A DNA stretch of 9,157 nt from Porphyromonadaceae bacterium (GCA_003517675.1 DPAC01000068.1:1-9157); one strand, 5' to 3'. Shown: positions 1 to 8,155, counted from the stretch's first letter. Numbers and translations are program-made. The notes: generated by a model from the letters alone, not told the origin.

Positions 1-81
1 GAGAACCTCTCCAAGTCGTCACAGAAGATCATGCGTGCACACCAGGAGAGACGAAAACAAGAGGAGGGAAGCATATGGTAG
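1..81 (+). CDS. V/A-type ATP synthase subunit D, C-terminal end (5' truncated by window edge)
   Basis: Frame 1 is open from the first base and ends at TAG 79-81, giving 26 residues rich in Lys, Arg, Gln and Glu (NLSKSSQKIMRAHQERRKQ and onward). Such a charged helical tail fits the end of the central-stalk subunit D, which couples the A/B catalytic head to the membrane ring. The identification rests mainly on position: in Bacteroidales V-type operons the gene before subunit I is D. The stop overlaps the start of the next gene (ATG 75-77), so the two are probably translationally coupled. Too little of the protein is visible to identify it from sequence alone. Confidence 0.6.
   Translation, partial: ENLSKSSQKIMRAHQERRKQEEGSIW
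62..68 (+). promoter_or_regulatory. Shine-Dalgarno site for the subunit I gene
   Basis: AGGAGGG lies 6 bases before ATG 75, inside the last codons of subunit D. It supports ATG 75 over the in-frame ATG four codons later at 87. A strong Shine-Dalgarno site is notable here because none of the other gene starts in the window has one. Confidence 0.6.
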
Positions 82-1889
82 CAAGAATGAAGAAATTCAC
101 TTTCCTGGTCTTTCACAGGGATTATGACACTTTCCTGCATGAGCTGCGGGAGCTGGGGATGATCCATGTGGTGGAACAGGATCGAAAGGCACTCGACAGC
201 GAGGAGTTGCAGCACTTCATGGCGGAGACACGCCGACTAAACGAAGCGAAGAAGATACTGGAAAAAGCGATCGACAAGAAGTCGCTCCTGCCACCCAATG
301 ATGTCAGCGTGGAAGAGGGAATGTTGATTCCCGATCGCATCGCTGAGATTGAAAATGAGAAATCGACGCTGGCACAGCAGTTGCAGGTAAGCCTCCGGGA
401 GCGTGAAGCACTGCGTCCCTGGGGCAACTTCGACCCAGGGTATATCGCGCGACTGGAAGAGGCAGGCTACTACGTCAGCCTCCTCATCGTGCCCGACAGG
501 AACTATAATCCGGAATGGGAAGAACAACATAACGCGCTGGTCATCAGAAAAGAGGGATCGAAAACCTATTTCGTCACCATTACCAAAGAAGATAACTTGG
601 CAGACAAGCTCAACCTGGAGGAGATGAAACGACCCGAACTGTCGCTTCAGGAGCTCGACAAGCTAATTGCCGAACTGAAAAAACGAATCAGCGACAAAGA
701 TGAGGCACTGAGGCAGCTGACGGCCGACCTGCCCTCACTGGAGGCAGCCATCAAGGAACTGAACACCCGCATCTTCTTCACCCGTGTAGCCCAAAGCGCC
801 ACCCATGTGGCCGATGAGAAGCTGCTGATGCTGCAGGGATGGGCACCAGCCGCGAAGGAGAACGACATCGCAGCCTACCTGGAATCCAAAGAGAGCTACT
901 TCGAGACTGCTGACCCGGAACCTGAAGATGATGTCCCCATCCTGTTTGCCAACAACCGGTTCACCCGACTCTTCGAGCCGATCGCGGAGCTTTATATGTT
1001 GCCCAAATACAACGAGATCGATCTCACGCCCTTCTTCGCCCCATTCTACATGATCTTCTTCGGTCTCTCGCTGGGTGATATCGGCTACGGTACTTTCGTC
1101 CTGGTCGCCTCCACCCTGGCGTTGATCTACATGAAGAAGGCCGGCAAATCGATGCGGGGCATGCTGCGGCTGGGACAGGTACTGGGTGCCTCCACCATGG
1201 TGTGTGGCCTGCTCACCGGCGGTTTCTTCGGATTCAGCATCTACGAGACCAATATCCCCTTCTTCCAGAATATGAAGGAACAGGTCTACTTCGACAACCA
1301 GCAGATGTTTGTGCTCTCACTCATCCTGGGTGTGATACAGATCCTCTTCGGTATGATCCTGAAGATCTTCAACCGAATCAAACAGTTCGGCTTTCGATAT
1401 GCCCTCTCCACCATCGGATGGGTGGTGCTGTTGCTGAGCATGATCGTGGCATACCTCTTCCCGTCGCTGCTGGCAATGGGAAGCACCCCTCACCAGATTG
1501 TGATGGGGGTGGCAGCCATCCCGATCTTTTTCTTCAACTCACCGGGAAAGAACCCGCTGCTTAACCTGGGACTGGGACTCTACGACACCTACAACATGGC
1601 AACCGGATTGCTGGGGGATGTGCTCTCTTATGTTCGTCTCTTTGCGTTGGGCCTCTCAGGTGGCATCCTGGCCAGTGTCTTCAACAGTCTGGCATTGGGG
1701 CTGAAGCCGGACAACGTGGTGACGGGGTCGCTGGTGTTCCTGATCATCTTCCTCTTCGGTCATGCAATGAACATCTTCATGAATGTGCTGGGTGCCATTG
1801 TTCACCCCATGCGTCTCACCTTCGTGGAGTTCTACAAGAACGCGGAATTCACAGGCGGAGGAAAACGTTACGAACCTTTTAAAAAGTAG
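75..1889 (+). CDS. ntpI: V/A-type ATP synthase subunit I (membrane stator, a-subunit homologue)
   Basis: This 604-residue protein is the stator that carries the ion half-channels facing the K ring and anchors the peripheral stalk. Residues 1 to about 315 are cytoplasmic, with charged, probably coiled-coil helices near 42-110 and 190-235. From about 318 the protein is strongly hydrophobic, with some seven to eight membrane segments. LSYVRLFALGL places Arg521 where the a-subunit family has its essential channel arginine, and HPMRLTFVEFYKN (Arg580) is the second conserved Arg segment near the C-terminus. FFGLSLGDIGYG (329-340) is also typical of the family. The length is slightly short but within range. 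It overlaps subunit D by 7 bases and is followed 96 bp later by the K gene, all in one apparent operon. Ion identity cannot be read from this subunit; see subunit K. Confidence 0.95.
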   Translation: MVARMKKFTFLVFHRDYDTFLHELRELGMIHVVEQDRKALDSEELQHFMAETRRLNEAKKILEKAIDKKSLLPPNDVSVEEGMLIPDRIAEIENEKSTLAQQLQVSLREREALRPWGNFDPGYIARLEEAGYYVSLLIVPDRNYNPEWEEQHNALVIRKEGSKTYFVTITKEDNLADKLNLEEMKRPELSLQELDKLIAELKKRISDKDEALRQLTADLPSLEAAIKELNTRIFFTRVAQSATHVADEKLLMLQGWAPAAKENDIAAYLESKESYFETADPEPEDDVPILFANNRFTRLFEPIAELYMLPKYNEIDLTPFFAPFYMIFFGLSLGDIGYGTFVLVASTLALIYMKKAGKSMRGMLRLGQVLGASTMVCGLLTGGFFGFSIYETNIPFFQNMKEQVYFDNQQMFVLSLILGVIQILFGMILKIFNRIKQFGFRYALSTIGWVVLLLSMIVAYLFPSLLAMGSTPHQIVMGVAAIPIFFFNSPGKNPLLNLGLGLYDTYNMATGLLGDVLSYVRLFALGLSGGILASVFNSLALGLKPDNVVTGSLVFLIIFLFGHAMNIFMNVLGAIVHPMRLTFVEFYKNAEFTGGGKRYEPFKK

Positions 1890-2447
<558 letters not shown>

Positions 2448-2474
2448 GCGCGATAACAAGCAGCCTATCCAAGA

Positions 2475-3395
2475 TCAATCAATTATGATCTCTCTGCGGA
2501 CAATGCCAATGTCTTTCATCGAGGAGGGATCCCCCACCGGCTCAATATGTGTGGAGACAGTTACCGGCTCATCAAACAGGCCGATAATTGTCTCTTCCAC
2601 ATCATCGGCCCAGTCATGTCCCTGTTTCACGGTCCATTCACCGGGGACAAGCAGATGCAATGATATAAACTTACGCTGTCCCGCCGTACGGGTCATCAAA
2701 GAGTGATATTCTATTTGTTTTTCCTGCAATGAATCCAGATAGACCCTTATTTTCCGCAGGTCTTCCTCCGGGATAGTGGCATCCATCAGGCCGCTGGCAG
2801 AGCGGCTTATCAGCTTGTATCCGGTATAAAGAATATTGATTGCCACCAGGATGGCGATGACAGGGTCGATCATCAACCACCCGGTAAATTTCACAATCAC
2901 GATGCCGGCAATCACACCGACCGAAGTCCATACATCGGTCATCAGATGTCTGCCGTCGGCTTCCAGGAGGAGCGATCTCTTTTCCTTCCCGTTTTTGATT
3001 AAAATGAGCCCCACCACCAGGTTTACTAGCGATGCCAGAAGTGAGAACAACAGGCCGGTGTTGAGATTCTCGAGAGGTTTGGGTTCAATGATGCGGGGGA
3101 TGGCAGACCGGATGATGCTTAAAGCCGCAATAAGAATGAGCGCTCCTTCCATCGCACTGGAGAAGTATTCCGCCTTGCTGTGCCCATATTCGTGACCTTC
3201 ATCTGCCGGCCTTTGGGAAATATGGAGCATGACCAGTCCAAATACAGCAGCGAACAGGTTCACGAACGACTCCAGCGCATCGGACATAAATCCCACCGAT
3301 CCTGTAACATGATAGGCATAAAATTTCAGCAGGATGGTGACTACGGCCGCGGCAATAGAGAGATACAAAAACTTTGAGAGTGGCGTCTGTTTCAT
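2475..3395 (-). CDS. Cation diffusion facilitator (FieF/YiiP-like divalent metal efflux)
   Basis: This 306-residue inner-membrane antiporter probably exports divalent metal in exchange for protons. It has six membrane helices up to about residue 195 and a cytoplasmic dimerisation domain (about 205-290). It aligns with E. coli FieF without gaps around TGSV (31-34). The interface zinc site is kept: Asp65, His68, His72 in RPADEGHEYGH. The cytoplasmic site is essentially kept: His247, His260, His283, with Glu285 in place of Asp. In the transport site, helix 5 has His150 and Asp154 (HLMTD), but helix 2 has Glu42 and Asn46 where FieF has Asp45 and Asp49, so metal choice may differ from Zn. ATG 3395 lies about 25 bp after a good Bacteroidota promoter. 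It stands alone, convergent with the ATPase operon and divergent from ffh. The substrate is not settled by sequence. Confidence 0.9.
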   Translation of the reverse strand: MKQTPLSKFLYLSIAAAVVTILLKFYAYHVTGSVGFMSDALESFVNLFAAVFGLVMLHISQRPADEGHEYGHSKAEYFSSAMEGALILIAALSIIRSAIPRIIEPKPLENLNTGLLFSLLASLVNLVVGLILIKNGKEKRSLLLEADGRHLMTDVWTSVGVIAGIVIVKFTGWLMIDPVIAILVAINILYTGYKLISRSASGLMDATIPEEDLRKIRVYLDSLQEKQIEYHSLMTRTAGQRKFISLHLLVPGEWTVKQGHDWADDVEETIIGLFDEPVTVSTHIEPVGDPSSMKDIGIVRREIIID

Positions 3396-3420
3396 TGCAG
3401 CGAAATGCTTTATAAACAGA

Positions 3421-3452
3421 CAAAGATAATCTTTTTACACACCTCATCCAAT
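3421..3452 (-). promoter_or_regulatory. Bacteroidota-type promoter for the cation transporter
   Basis: On the minus strand the -7 box is TATCTTTG (3421-3428), an exact match to TAnnTTTG. A -33 element ATTG (3449-3452; consensus TTTG) lies upstream with a 20-base spacer, within the usual 19-21. Transcription would start near 3414, leaving a leader of about 20 bases before the start codon at 3395. Confidence 0.65.
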
Positions 3453-3530
3453 CCTCCCGGCAGTTTTTTTATGCCATTTCAGGATGCTCACTTTCACGCC
3501 TCATTGGGTGGCAAAACGGTAGCACCCGGA

Positions 3531-3544
3531 ATCATTTAAATGAT
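3531..3544. promoter_or_regulatory. Perfect 14-bp palindrome in the divergent promoter region (possible operator)
   Basis: ATCATTTAAATGAT is its own reverse complement over all 14 bases. It lies about 50 bp upstream of the ffh -7 box and about 80 bp upstream of the -33 element of the cation transporter, in a 236-bp spacer with no gene. A dimeric regulator could bind such a site, but AT-rich palindromes also arise by chance, and I cannot name a regulator. Confidence 0.3.
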
Positions 3545-3593
3545 ATAAAAACTATGCAATTTGATATGAAGAACAGGTTATTGTTTTTTTCGT

Positions 3594-3601
3594 TATCTTT
3601 G
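3594..3601 (+). promoter_or_regulatory. Bacteroidota -7 promoter box for ffh
   Basis: TATCTTTG is an exact match to TAnnTTTG, 30 bp before ATG 3632, and is the same octamer used by the divergent transporter. Transcription would start near 3608 with a leader of about 24 bases. No -33 TTTG stands at the normal distance: the nearest, at 3560-3563, is about 30 bases away, and the TTG at 3581 is too close. Only the -7 box is supported. Confidence 0.5.
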
Positions 3602-3631
3602 TCTTCCAATCACAAAACGCTGTAAGAAACT

Positions 3632-4957
3632 ATGTTTGAAAATTTAAGTGACAGACTGGAGAGGTCGTTTAAGATACTGAAGGGTCAGGGCAAGATTACC
3701 GAAATAAATGTAGCCGAGACCTTGAAGGAGGTACGTCGTGCCTTGCTGGATGCCGACGTGAACTACAAGACCGCCAAGGAATTTACCGAGACCGTCAAGC
3801 AGAAAGCGCTGGGTCAGAATGTGCTCAATGCCGTGAAACCGGAACAGATGATGGTGAAGATCGTGCACGACGAGTTGGCTACCCTGATGGGTGGCACAGC
3901 TGTCGATATCAACATCAAAGGTTCTCCGGCAGTCATTCTCATGGCTGGATTACAGGGATCGGGAAAGACCACTTTTTCCGGCAAACTGGCTCATATGCTC
4001 AAAAGCAAACGGGGCAAAAATCCGTTGCTGGTTGCGGCGGATGTCTATCGTCCTGCAGCCATTGAACAGTTGAAGGTGCTGGGAGAACAGATTGGCGTGC
4101 CGGTGTATGCAGAAGAGGAAAACAAGAATCCGGTAAAGATTGCACAAAATGCCATTCAGTATGCCCGTCAGCACGGAAAGGATCTGGTCATTATCGACAC
4201 TGCCGGACGTCTGGCCATCGACGAGCAGATGATGGATGAGATCGAATCAATCAAGAAGGCGGTCAATCCGCAGGAGATCCTGTTCGTGGTGGATGCGATG
4301 ACCGGTCAGGATGCCGTAAACACGGCCAAAGAGTTTAACCAGCGACTCGACTTCAACGGTGTGGTGCTCACCAAACTCGACGGCGATACCCGCGGCGGGG
4401 CAGCACTCTCCATCCGCTCAGTGGTCAACAAGCCCATCAAGTTTGTCGGTACAGGTGAGAAACCGGACGCCATCGATGTGTTCCACCCCGAGCGTATGGC
4501 CGACCGAATCCTGGGGATGGGCGACATTGTCTCACTCGTGGAGAAAGCGCAGGAGCAGTATGACGAAGAGGAAGCGCGGCGCCTGCAGAAGAAGATAGCG
4601 AAGAACCAGTTCGACTTCAACGACTTCATCGCGCAGATCCAACAGATCAAGAAGATGGGTAACCTGAAGGACCTGGCATCGATGATTCCCGGTGTGGGCA
4701 AACAGATCAAGGACCTGGATATCGACGACGATGCGTTCAAAGGTATTGAAGCGATTATCCGCTCCATGACACCTGCAGAGCGCAGCAACCCCGAGATCCT
4801 GAACGGCAGCCGCCGTGCGCGCATTGCCAGGGGGAGCGGCACCAACGTACAGGAGGTAAATAAACTGATCAAGCAGTTCGACGAGACCCGCAAGATGATG
4901 CGAATGATGACCACCGGTGGTGGAAAACAGGTGATGCGGAATATGCGGAGAAGGTAA
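3632..4957 (+). CDS. ffh: Signal recognition particle GTPase Ffh (SRP54)
   Basis: This 441-residue protein binds signal sequences and 4.5S RNA and, with FtsY, delivers ribosomes making membrane proteins to the translocon. An N domain helical bundle (about 1-90) precedes the G domain (about 98-295) with P-loop GLQGSGKTT (106-114), DVYRPAA (137-143), DTAGR (189-193) and the [10 protein letters not shown] segment (247-256). The methionine-rich M domain (about 325-441) contains the RNA-binding signature [12 protein letters not shown] (393-404) and many Met residues near the end (MMRMM, 422-426). Length and domain order are normal for the family. ATG 3632 is fixed by the conserved N-terminus MFENLSDRL and the short leader from the -7 box. 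folD follows 128 bp later on the same strand across the 7-bp repeat array. The SRP RNA gene is not in this window. Confidence 0.98.
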   Translation: MFENLSDRLERSFKILKGQGKITEINVAETLKEVRRALLDADVNYKTAKEFTETVKQKALGQNVLNAVKPEQMMVKIVHDELATLMGGTAVDINIKGSPAVILMAGLQGSGKTTFSGKLAHMLKSKRGKNPLLVAADVYRPAAIEQLKVLGEQIGVPVYAEEENKNPVKIAQNAIQYARQHGKDLVIIDTAGRLAIDEQMMDEIESIKKAVNPQEILFVVDAMTGQDAVNTAKEFNQRLDFNGVVLTKLDGDTRGGAALSIRSVVNKPIKFVGTGEKPDAIDVFHPERMADRILGMGDIVSLVEKAQEQYDEEEARRLQKKIAKNQFDFNDFIAQIQQIKKMGNLKDLASMIPGVGKQIKDLDIDDDAFKGIEAIIRSMTPAERSNPEILNGSRRARIARGSGTNVQEVNKLIKQFDETRKMMRMMTTGGGKQVMRNMRRR

Positions 4958-4962
4958 ATTGA

Positions 4963-5074
4963 TAAGCGGTAAGTCGTAAGCTGTAAGCTGTAAGCGGTAA
5001 GCGATAAGCTAAAAGCTAACAGCTTAAGGCTTAAGGCTTAAAGCTTAAAGCTAATAGCTAAAAGCTAAAAGTAA
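4963..5074. repeat. Tandem array of about 16 seven-base repeats (consensus WAAGCTN) between ffh and folD
   Basis: The spacer divides cleanly into 7-base units with no phase slip: about seven units of TAAGCNN type from 4963 (TAAGCGG, TAAGTCG, TAAGCTG twice, TAAGCGG, TAAGCGA, TAAGCTA), then AAAGCTA, ACAGCTT, AAGGCTT twice, AAAGCTT, AAAGCTA, ATAGCTA, AAAGCTA to 5067, and a decayed last unit AAAGTAA. Because AAGCTT is self-complementary, the TAAGC-rich left half can pair with the GCTTA-rich right half. Bases 4977-5010 and 5021-5054 pair at 27 of 34 positions around a 10-base loop. No T-run follows on either strand, so it does not look like a standard intrinsic terminator. Seven is not a multiple of three and most units in the left half contain TAA, so it is not coding. 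Confidence 0.9.
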
Positions 5075-5085
5075 AAAATAAACAC

Positions 5086-5967
5086 ATGCAATTGATCGAT
5101 GGAAAAGCGGTTGCCGCACAAATCAAGCTGGAGATAGCTGAGGAGGTGGCACAGATAAAAGCTGCCGGGGGCAAAACACCCCACCTGGCAGCGGTGCTGG
5201 TGGGTCACGACGGTGGCAGCGAGACCTACGTGGCCAACAAAGTACGCGCCTGTGAAGAGGTGGGATTCAAATCGACGCTCATCCGTTATGAGGAGGATGT
5301 GACCGAAAAAGAGCTGCTCGCTTGCGTGGAGCTTTTGAACAAAGATGCCGATGTAGACGGTTTTATCGTTCAATTGCCTTTACCCGGACATATTTCCGAA
5401 GACAAAATTACCGAAGCCATCGATTACCGGAAAGACGTAGACGGCTTTCATCCGGTAAACGTGGGACGTCTGTCGCTCGGCATGCCCTGCTTTCTCTCGG
5501 CTACGCCGGCCGGGATCATTGAGCTGCTGCGGAGATACAACATAGAAACCAAAGGGAAGCACTGTGTGGTGTTGGGGCGCAGCAACATCGTTGGCAAACC
5601 GGTATCCATGCTGATGATGCAGAAGGCAACACCGGGCGACTGCACCGTGACTGTCTGCCACAGCCGCACGAGAAACATCAAAGAGATCTGCCTGCAGGCC
5701 GACATTCTCATCGCAGCCCTCGGTGTTCCGGAATTTCTGCGGGGGGATATGGTAAAAGAGGGATCGGTGGTGATCGACGTGGGTACTACGCGGGTACCGA
5801 GCGACAAGACCAAGTCAGGCTTCAAACTGACGGGCGATGTGGCGTTTAACGAAGTGGCACCCAAATGCTCCTGGATCACCCCCGTACCGGGTGGTGTGGG
5901 ACCGATGACCATCGTTTCACTGCTCAGGAATACCCTGCTGGCAGGGAAAAAAGCGATCTACGTCTGA
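5086..5967 (+). CDS. folD: Bifunctional methylenetetrahydrofolate dehydrogenase / methenyltetrahydrofolate cyclohydrolase
   Basis: This 293-residue cytosolic enzyme interconverts 5,10-methylene-, 5,10-methenyl- and 10-formyl-tetrahydrofolate, supplying formyl groups for purines and initiator tRNA. The N-terminal catalytic domain shows SETYVANK with Tyr48 and the catalytic Lys52, then QLPLP (96-100) and KDVDGFHP (116-123, Asp119 at the folate pocket). The NAD(P) domain has [12 protein letters not shown] (161-172), and the C-terminus has [11 protein letters not shown] (265-275), the family's second signature. Length is typical. ATG 5086 gives the usual MQLIDGK start and follows an A-rich leader without a Shine-Dalgarno site. 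I see no TAnnTTTG box between ffh and folD, so it may be read through from ffh across the repeat array. Its stop lies 14 bp from the stop of the convergent membrane protein gene. Confidence 0.97.
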   Translation: MQLIDGKAVAAQIKLEIAEEVAQIKAAGGKTPHLAAVLVGHDGGSETYVANKVRACEEVGFKSTLIRYEEDVTEKELLACVELLNKDADVDGFIVQLPLPGHISEDKITEAIDYRKDVDGFHPVNVGRLSLGMPCFLSATPAGIIELLRRYNIETKGKHCVVLGRSNIVGKPVSMLMMQKATPGDCTVTVCHSRTRNIKEICLQADILIAALGVPEFLRGDMVKEGSVVIDVGTTRVPSDKTKSGFKLTGDVAFNEVAPKCSWITPVPGGVGPMTIVSLLRNTLLAGKKAIYV

Positions 5968-5981
5968 CGGTTCCCGAGTTA

Positions 5982-6974
5982 TTATTTCTTCACCTTGATC
6001 AGCAGGATGCCCACCAGCGTCCAGAAAATCTCACGGATCCGCTTGCAGAGACTCACAAAGACACCATAAGAGAGCGGTAGCGAGAGGATGCCGAAGACGA
6101 TGACGATGCCCCCTTCGCGGGAACCCATCTGCATTGGCATAAAAAAGAGAATGTTACCGATCAGTGACTGGATCGACTCAATCAGCACACTCTGTCCCAA
6201 GGTAATTGGATGACCCACAGCCTGCATCATCACGATCACCTCCAGACAAAGAAAGAAACGGGTAAAAATCTCCAGTGAGAGCGAAAGCACAAAATCTTTT
6301 TTGCGGTTGCGGTAAAGATCGGCGATCAATGAATCCATCTGGTCAATCTTCTCCTGGTTATTTCTGCGGTATGCCCTCAGGCTTTTCCCAATAAAAGGGA
6401 GCCTGCCACCCAGCATCATCGCCCTGTCTACCCCACCCCGGGTATAAACCCTGTAAGCCCACACCAGCAGAAAGAAAGAGGTGGCAGCGGAGACGATCAT
6501 ACCCAGCTCCACCACATCAGAGAGCACCGGCACCAAAAAAAGGAGCAGAGGAATGGAAACCATCCAGAAGATGAAGTGAGAGACAAAGTGCATCATGGTG
6601 GAGAGTAGCACAGATGAGGTAGCCCGCTGGATACCGAGGGTGGATTGCAACTCGATGATCTTATAGGGTTCCCCGCCCATCAATCCGAAAGGGGTGATAT
6701 AGTTGATGGCAAAACCGCTGATCACCAGCTTGAACAGTCGCAGGAAGCCGATATTCTTGGTCTCCTCACTTCCATCCTGCAGGATGATGTAGAAAGAGTA
6801 GGTGTTGAGCAGGTAAACCGGCACCCAGAGTCCGATGATAAGGACGAACCACCAGCCTGTCTGGCGGATATCATGCAGGATATTGTCGATCCCCGTTTTA
6901 TATATCATGAAGCCCAGCGCCAAGGCACCGAGCAAAAAAAACAGATTCTGCGCTATCTTCGCTTTTTTTGCCAT
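5982..6974 (-). CDS. Flippase-like membrane protein (UPF0104 / LPG-synthase transmembrane domain family)
   Basis: This 330-residue integral membrane protein belongs to the family of the MprF N-terminal flippase region and YbhN-like proteins (TIGR00374/PF03706 type). It has about seven to nine hydrophobic segments (near 11-28, 41-65, 122-145, 157-177, 228-255, 265-282, 288-308, 313-328). Family motifs are PFGLMGGEPYK (95-105) and MGSREGG (283-289). The cytoplasmic lysyl-transferase domain of MprF is absent, so lipid aminoacylation is not supported; a role in moving or handling lipids is only a family-based guess. The frame is open from an ATG at 7028, but I chose ATG 6974: it gives MAKKAKIAQN directly before the first helix, and the -7 box at 7026-7033 overlaps the upstream start. 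The gene begins 95 bp after the gcvT stop and is convergent with folD. Confidence 0.85.
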   Translation of the reverse strand: MAKKAKIAQNLFFLLGALALGFMIYKTGIDNILHDIRQTGWWFVLIIGLWVPVYLLNTYSFYIILQDGSEETKNIGFLRLFKLVISGFAINYITPFGLMGGEPYKIIELQSTLGIQRATSSVLLSTMMHFVSHFIFWMVSIPLLLFLVPVLSDVVELGMIVSAATSFFLLVWAYRVYTRGGVDRAMMLGGRLPFIGKSLRAYRRNNQEKIDQMDSLIADLYRNRKKDFVLSLSLEIFTRFFLCLEVIVMMQAVGHPITLGQSVLIESIQSLIGNILFFMPMQMGSREGGIVIVFGILSLPLSYGVFVSLCKRIREIFWTLVGILLIKVKK

Positions 6975-7025
6975 ATAGGAGCGACCAGTAAACAACTGTG
7001 GCCCGATACGTGTAGTATCAGACCA

Positions 7026-7033
7026 CAAAAATA
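7026..7033 (-). promoter_or_regulatory. Possible -7 promoter box for the flippase-like gene
   Basis: On the minus strand the bases read TATTTTTG, a match to TAnnTTTG, in the spacer after gcvT. Transcription would begin near 7019, giving a leader of about 45 bases to ATG 6974 and excluding the upstream ATG at 7028. No -33 element stands at the expected spacing (a TTTG at 7066-7069 is about 32 bases away), so the site is weak and co-transcription with gcvT remains possible. Confidence 0.35.
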
Positions 7034-7069
7034 GGGCTATTTCGTGAAAAAAAAGTATGAATCACCAAA

Positions 7070-8155
7070 TTATTTCCGGAATGGGGGCTTCACCACCACG
7101 GCCTTCAGCATTCTGTTGCGCACGCTCACGAAAATCTCTGACCCGGGAGTAGCATACGCCGGTTTCAGGTATCCCATACCAATTCCTGTTTTCAACACAG
7201 GGGAGAGCGTTCCCGAGGTGACCACCCCGATCGGTTGTCCATCACTGTTCGTTATCTCATAACCTTTGCGCGGGATTCCTTTATCGGTCACTTCAAAACA
7301 GCATAGCTTACGGGGGACACCCTCTACTTTCTCTCTCTCCAGAACCTCTCGCCCAATGAACGGTTTCTCCGGGGTGAATCGGGTGATCCATCCCAATCCA
7401 GCCTGCAGGGGAGTGGTAGAGTCGTCCAAATCATTGCCGTAGAGGCAGAAGCCCATCTCCAGGCGGAGGGTATCACGTGCTCCCAAACCCACCGGCTTGA
7501 TGCCAAAGGGTGCTCCCGCATCGAAGAGTGCATCCCATATCTTTTTCCCTTCTTCGGGATAGAAGTACAGTTCGAAGCCACCGGCACCGGTATACCCTGT
7601 ATGGGAAATGATGACATTCTCCACACCGGCGAAACGGGCAGTAACGAATGAATAGTAAGGGATGGAGGAGAGATCAGCAGCAGTGAGTTTCTGCATCGTC
7701 TCCAGGGCACGGGGTCCCTGCACGGCCAATTGCGCCATATGATCGGATGCGTTCTCCAGTTCAGCCCCCATACGATTGTGTTGCCTACACCACTCCCAAT
7801 CTTTATCAATATTCGCGGCGTTAACCACCAGGAGGTATTTCTCCGGCTCGTATTGATAAACGATGAAATCGTCCACAATTCCACCCTGCTCATTCACAAA
7901 ACAGCTGTATTGAGCTTTTCCGGGCTGCAACCGTGAAGCATCGTTGCTGGCAATCATCTGCAGGAAAGAAAGTGCCTGAGGGCCTTTCACCCAAAACTCA
8001 CCCATGTGCGACACATCAAACACCCCCACGGCATTCACCACCGTGAGATGTTCATCAATAATCCCTGAATATTCGATGGGCATGTTGTACCCTGCAAACT
8101 CATGCATCTTTGCTCCCAGAGCAATGTGCAGATCGGTAAAAGGTGTTGTCTTCAT
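7070..8155 (-). CDS. gcvT: Glycine cleavage system T protein (aminomethyltransferase)
   Basis: This 361-residue cytosolic enzyme takes the aminomethyl group from the lipoyl arm of H protein, releases ammonia and forms 5,10-methylene-tetrahydrofolate. [10 protein letters not shown] (20-29), FDVSHMGEF (46-54), [10 protein letters not shown] (91-100, holding the conserved catalytic Asp near 96), [14 protein letters not shown] (184-197), [12 protein letters not shown] (224-235) and the C-terminal [17 protein letters not shown] (314-330) all fit the family. ATG 8155 gives [10 protein letters not shown], the normal N-terminus, and a normal length. The frame stays open to 8212, but that start would overlap pepT and adds a poorly conserved tail. 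It begins 28 bp after the pepT stop, so the two are probably one operon. No gcvH, gcvP or glycine riboswitch is visible here, so the rest of the system must be elsewhere. Confidence 0.97.
   Translation of the reverse strand: MKTTPFTDLHIALGAKMHEFAGYNMPIEYSGIIDEHLTVVNAVGVFDVSHMGEFWVKGPQALSFLQMIASNDASRLQPGKAQYSCFVNEQGGIVDDFIVYQYEPEKYLLVVNAANIDKDWEWCRQHNRMGAELENASDHMAQLAVQGPRALETMQKLTAADLSSIPYYSFVTARFAGVENVIISHTGYTGAGGFELYFYPEEGKKIWDALFDAGAPFGIKPVGLGARDTLRLEMGFCLYGNDLDDSTTPLQAGLGWITRFTPEKPFIGREVLEREKVEGVPRKLCCFEVTDKGIPRKGYEITNSDGQPIGVVTSGTLSPVLKTGIGMGYLKPAYATPGSEIFVSVRNRMLKAVVVKPPFRK

Noticed and set aside
3506..3527. Possible hairpin GGGTG/CACCC in the divergent spacer
   Set aside because: It has only five base pairs with a 12-base loop, lies outside both predicted transcripts, and is within chance expectation.
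4306..4914. 202-codon open frame on the minus strand inside ffh
   Set aside because: It is fully antisense to the conserved G and M domains of ffh, is rich in Ser, Arg and Ile as expected for a complementary frame, and has no start signals or recognisable motif.
4963..5074. CRISPR array or intrinsic terminator as explanation of the 7-bp repeats
   Set aside because: There are no spacers between units and the unit is far too short for CRISPR; no T-run follows the hairpin on either strand.
5982..6974. Full MprF lysyl-phosphatidylglycerol synthase
   Set aside because: Only the transmembrane flippase-like region is present; the soluble aminoacyl-transferase domain is missing and there is no room for it before the folD stop.
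6975..7028. Longer start of the flippase-like gene at 7028
   Set aside because: The extra 18 residues are polar and unlike a family N-terminus, and the likely -7 box covers this start codon.
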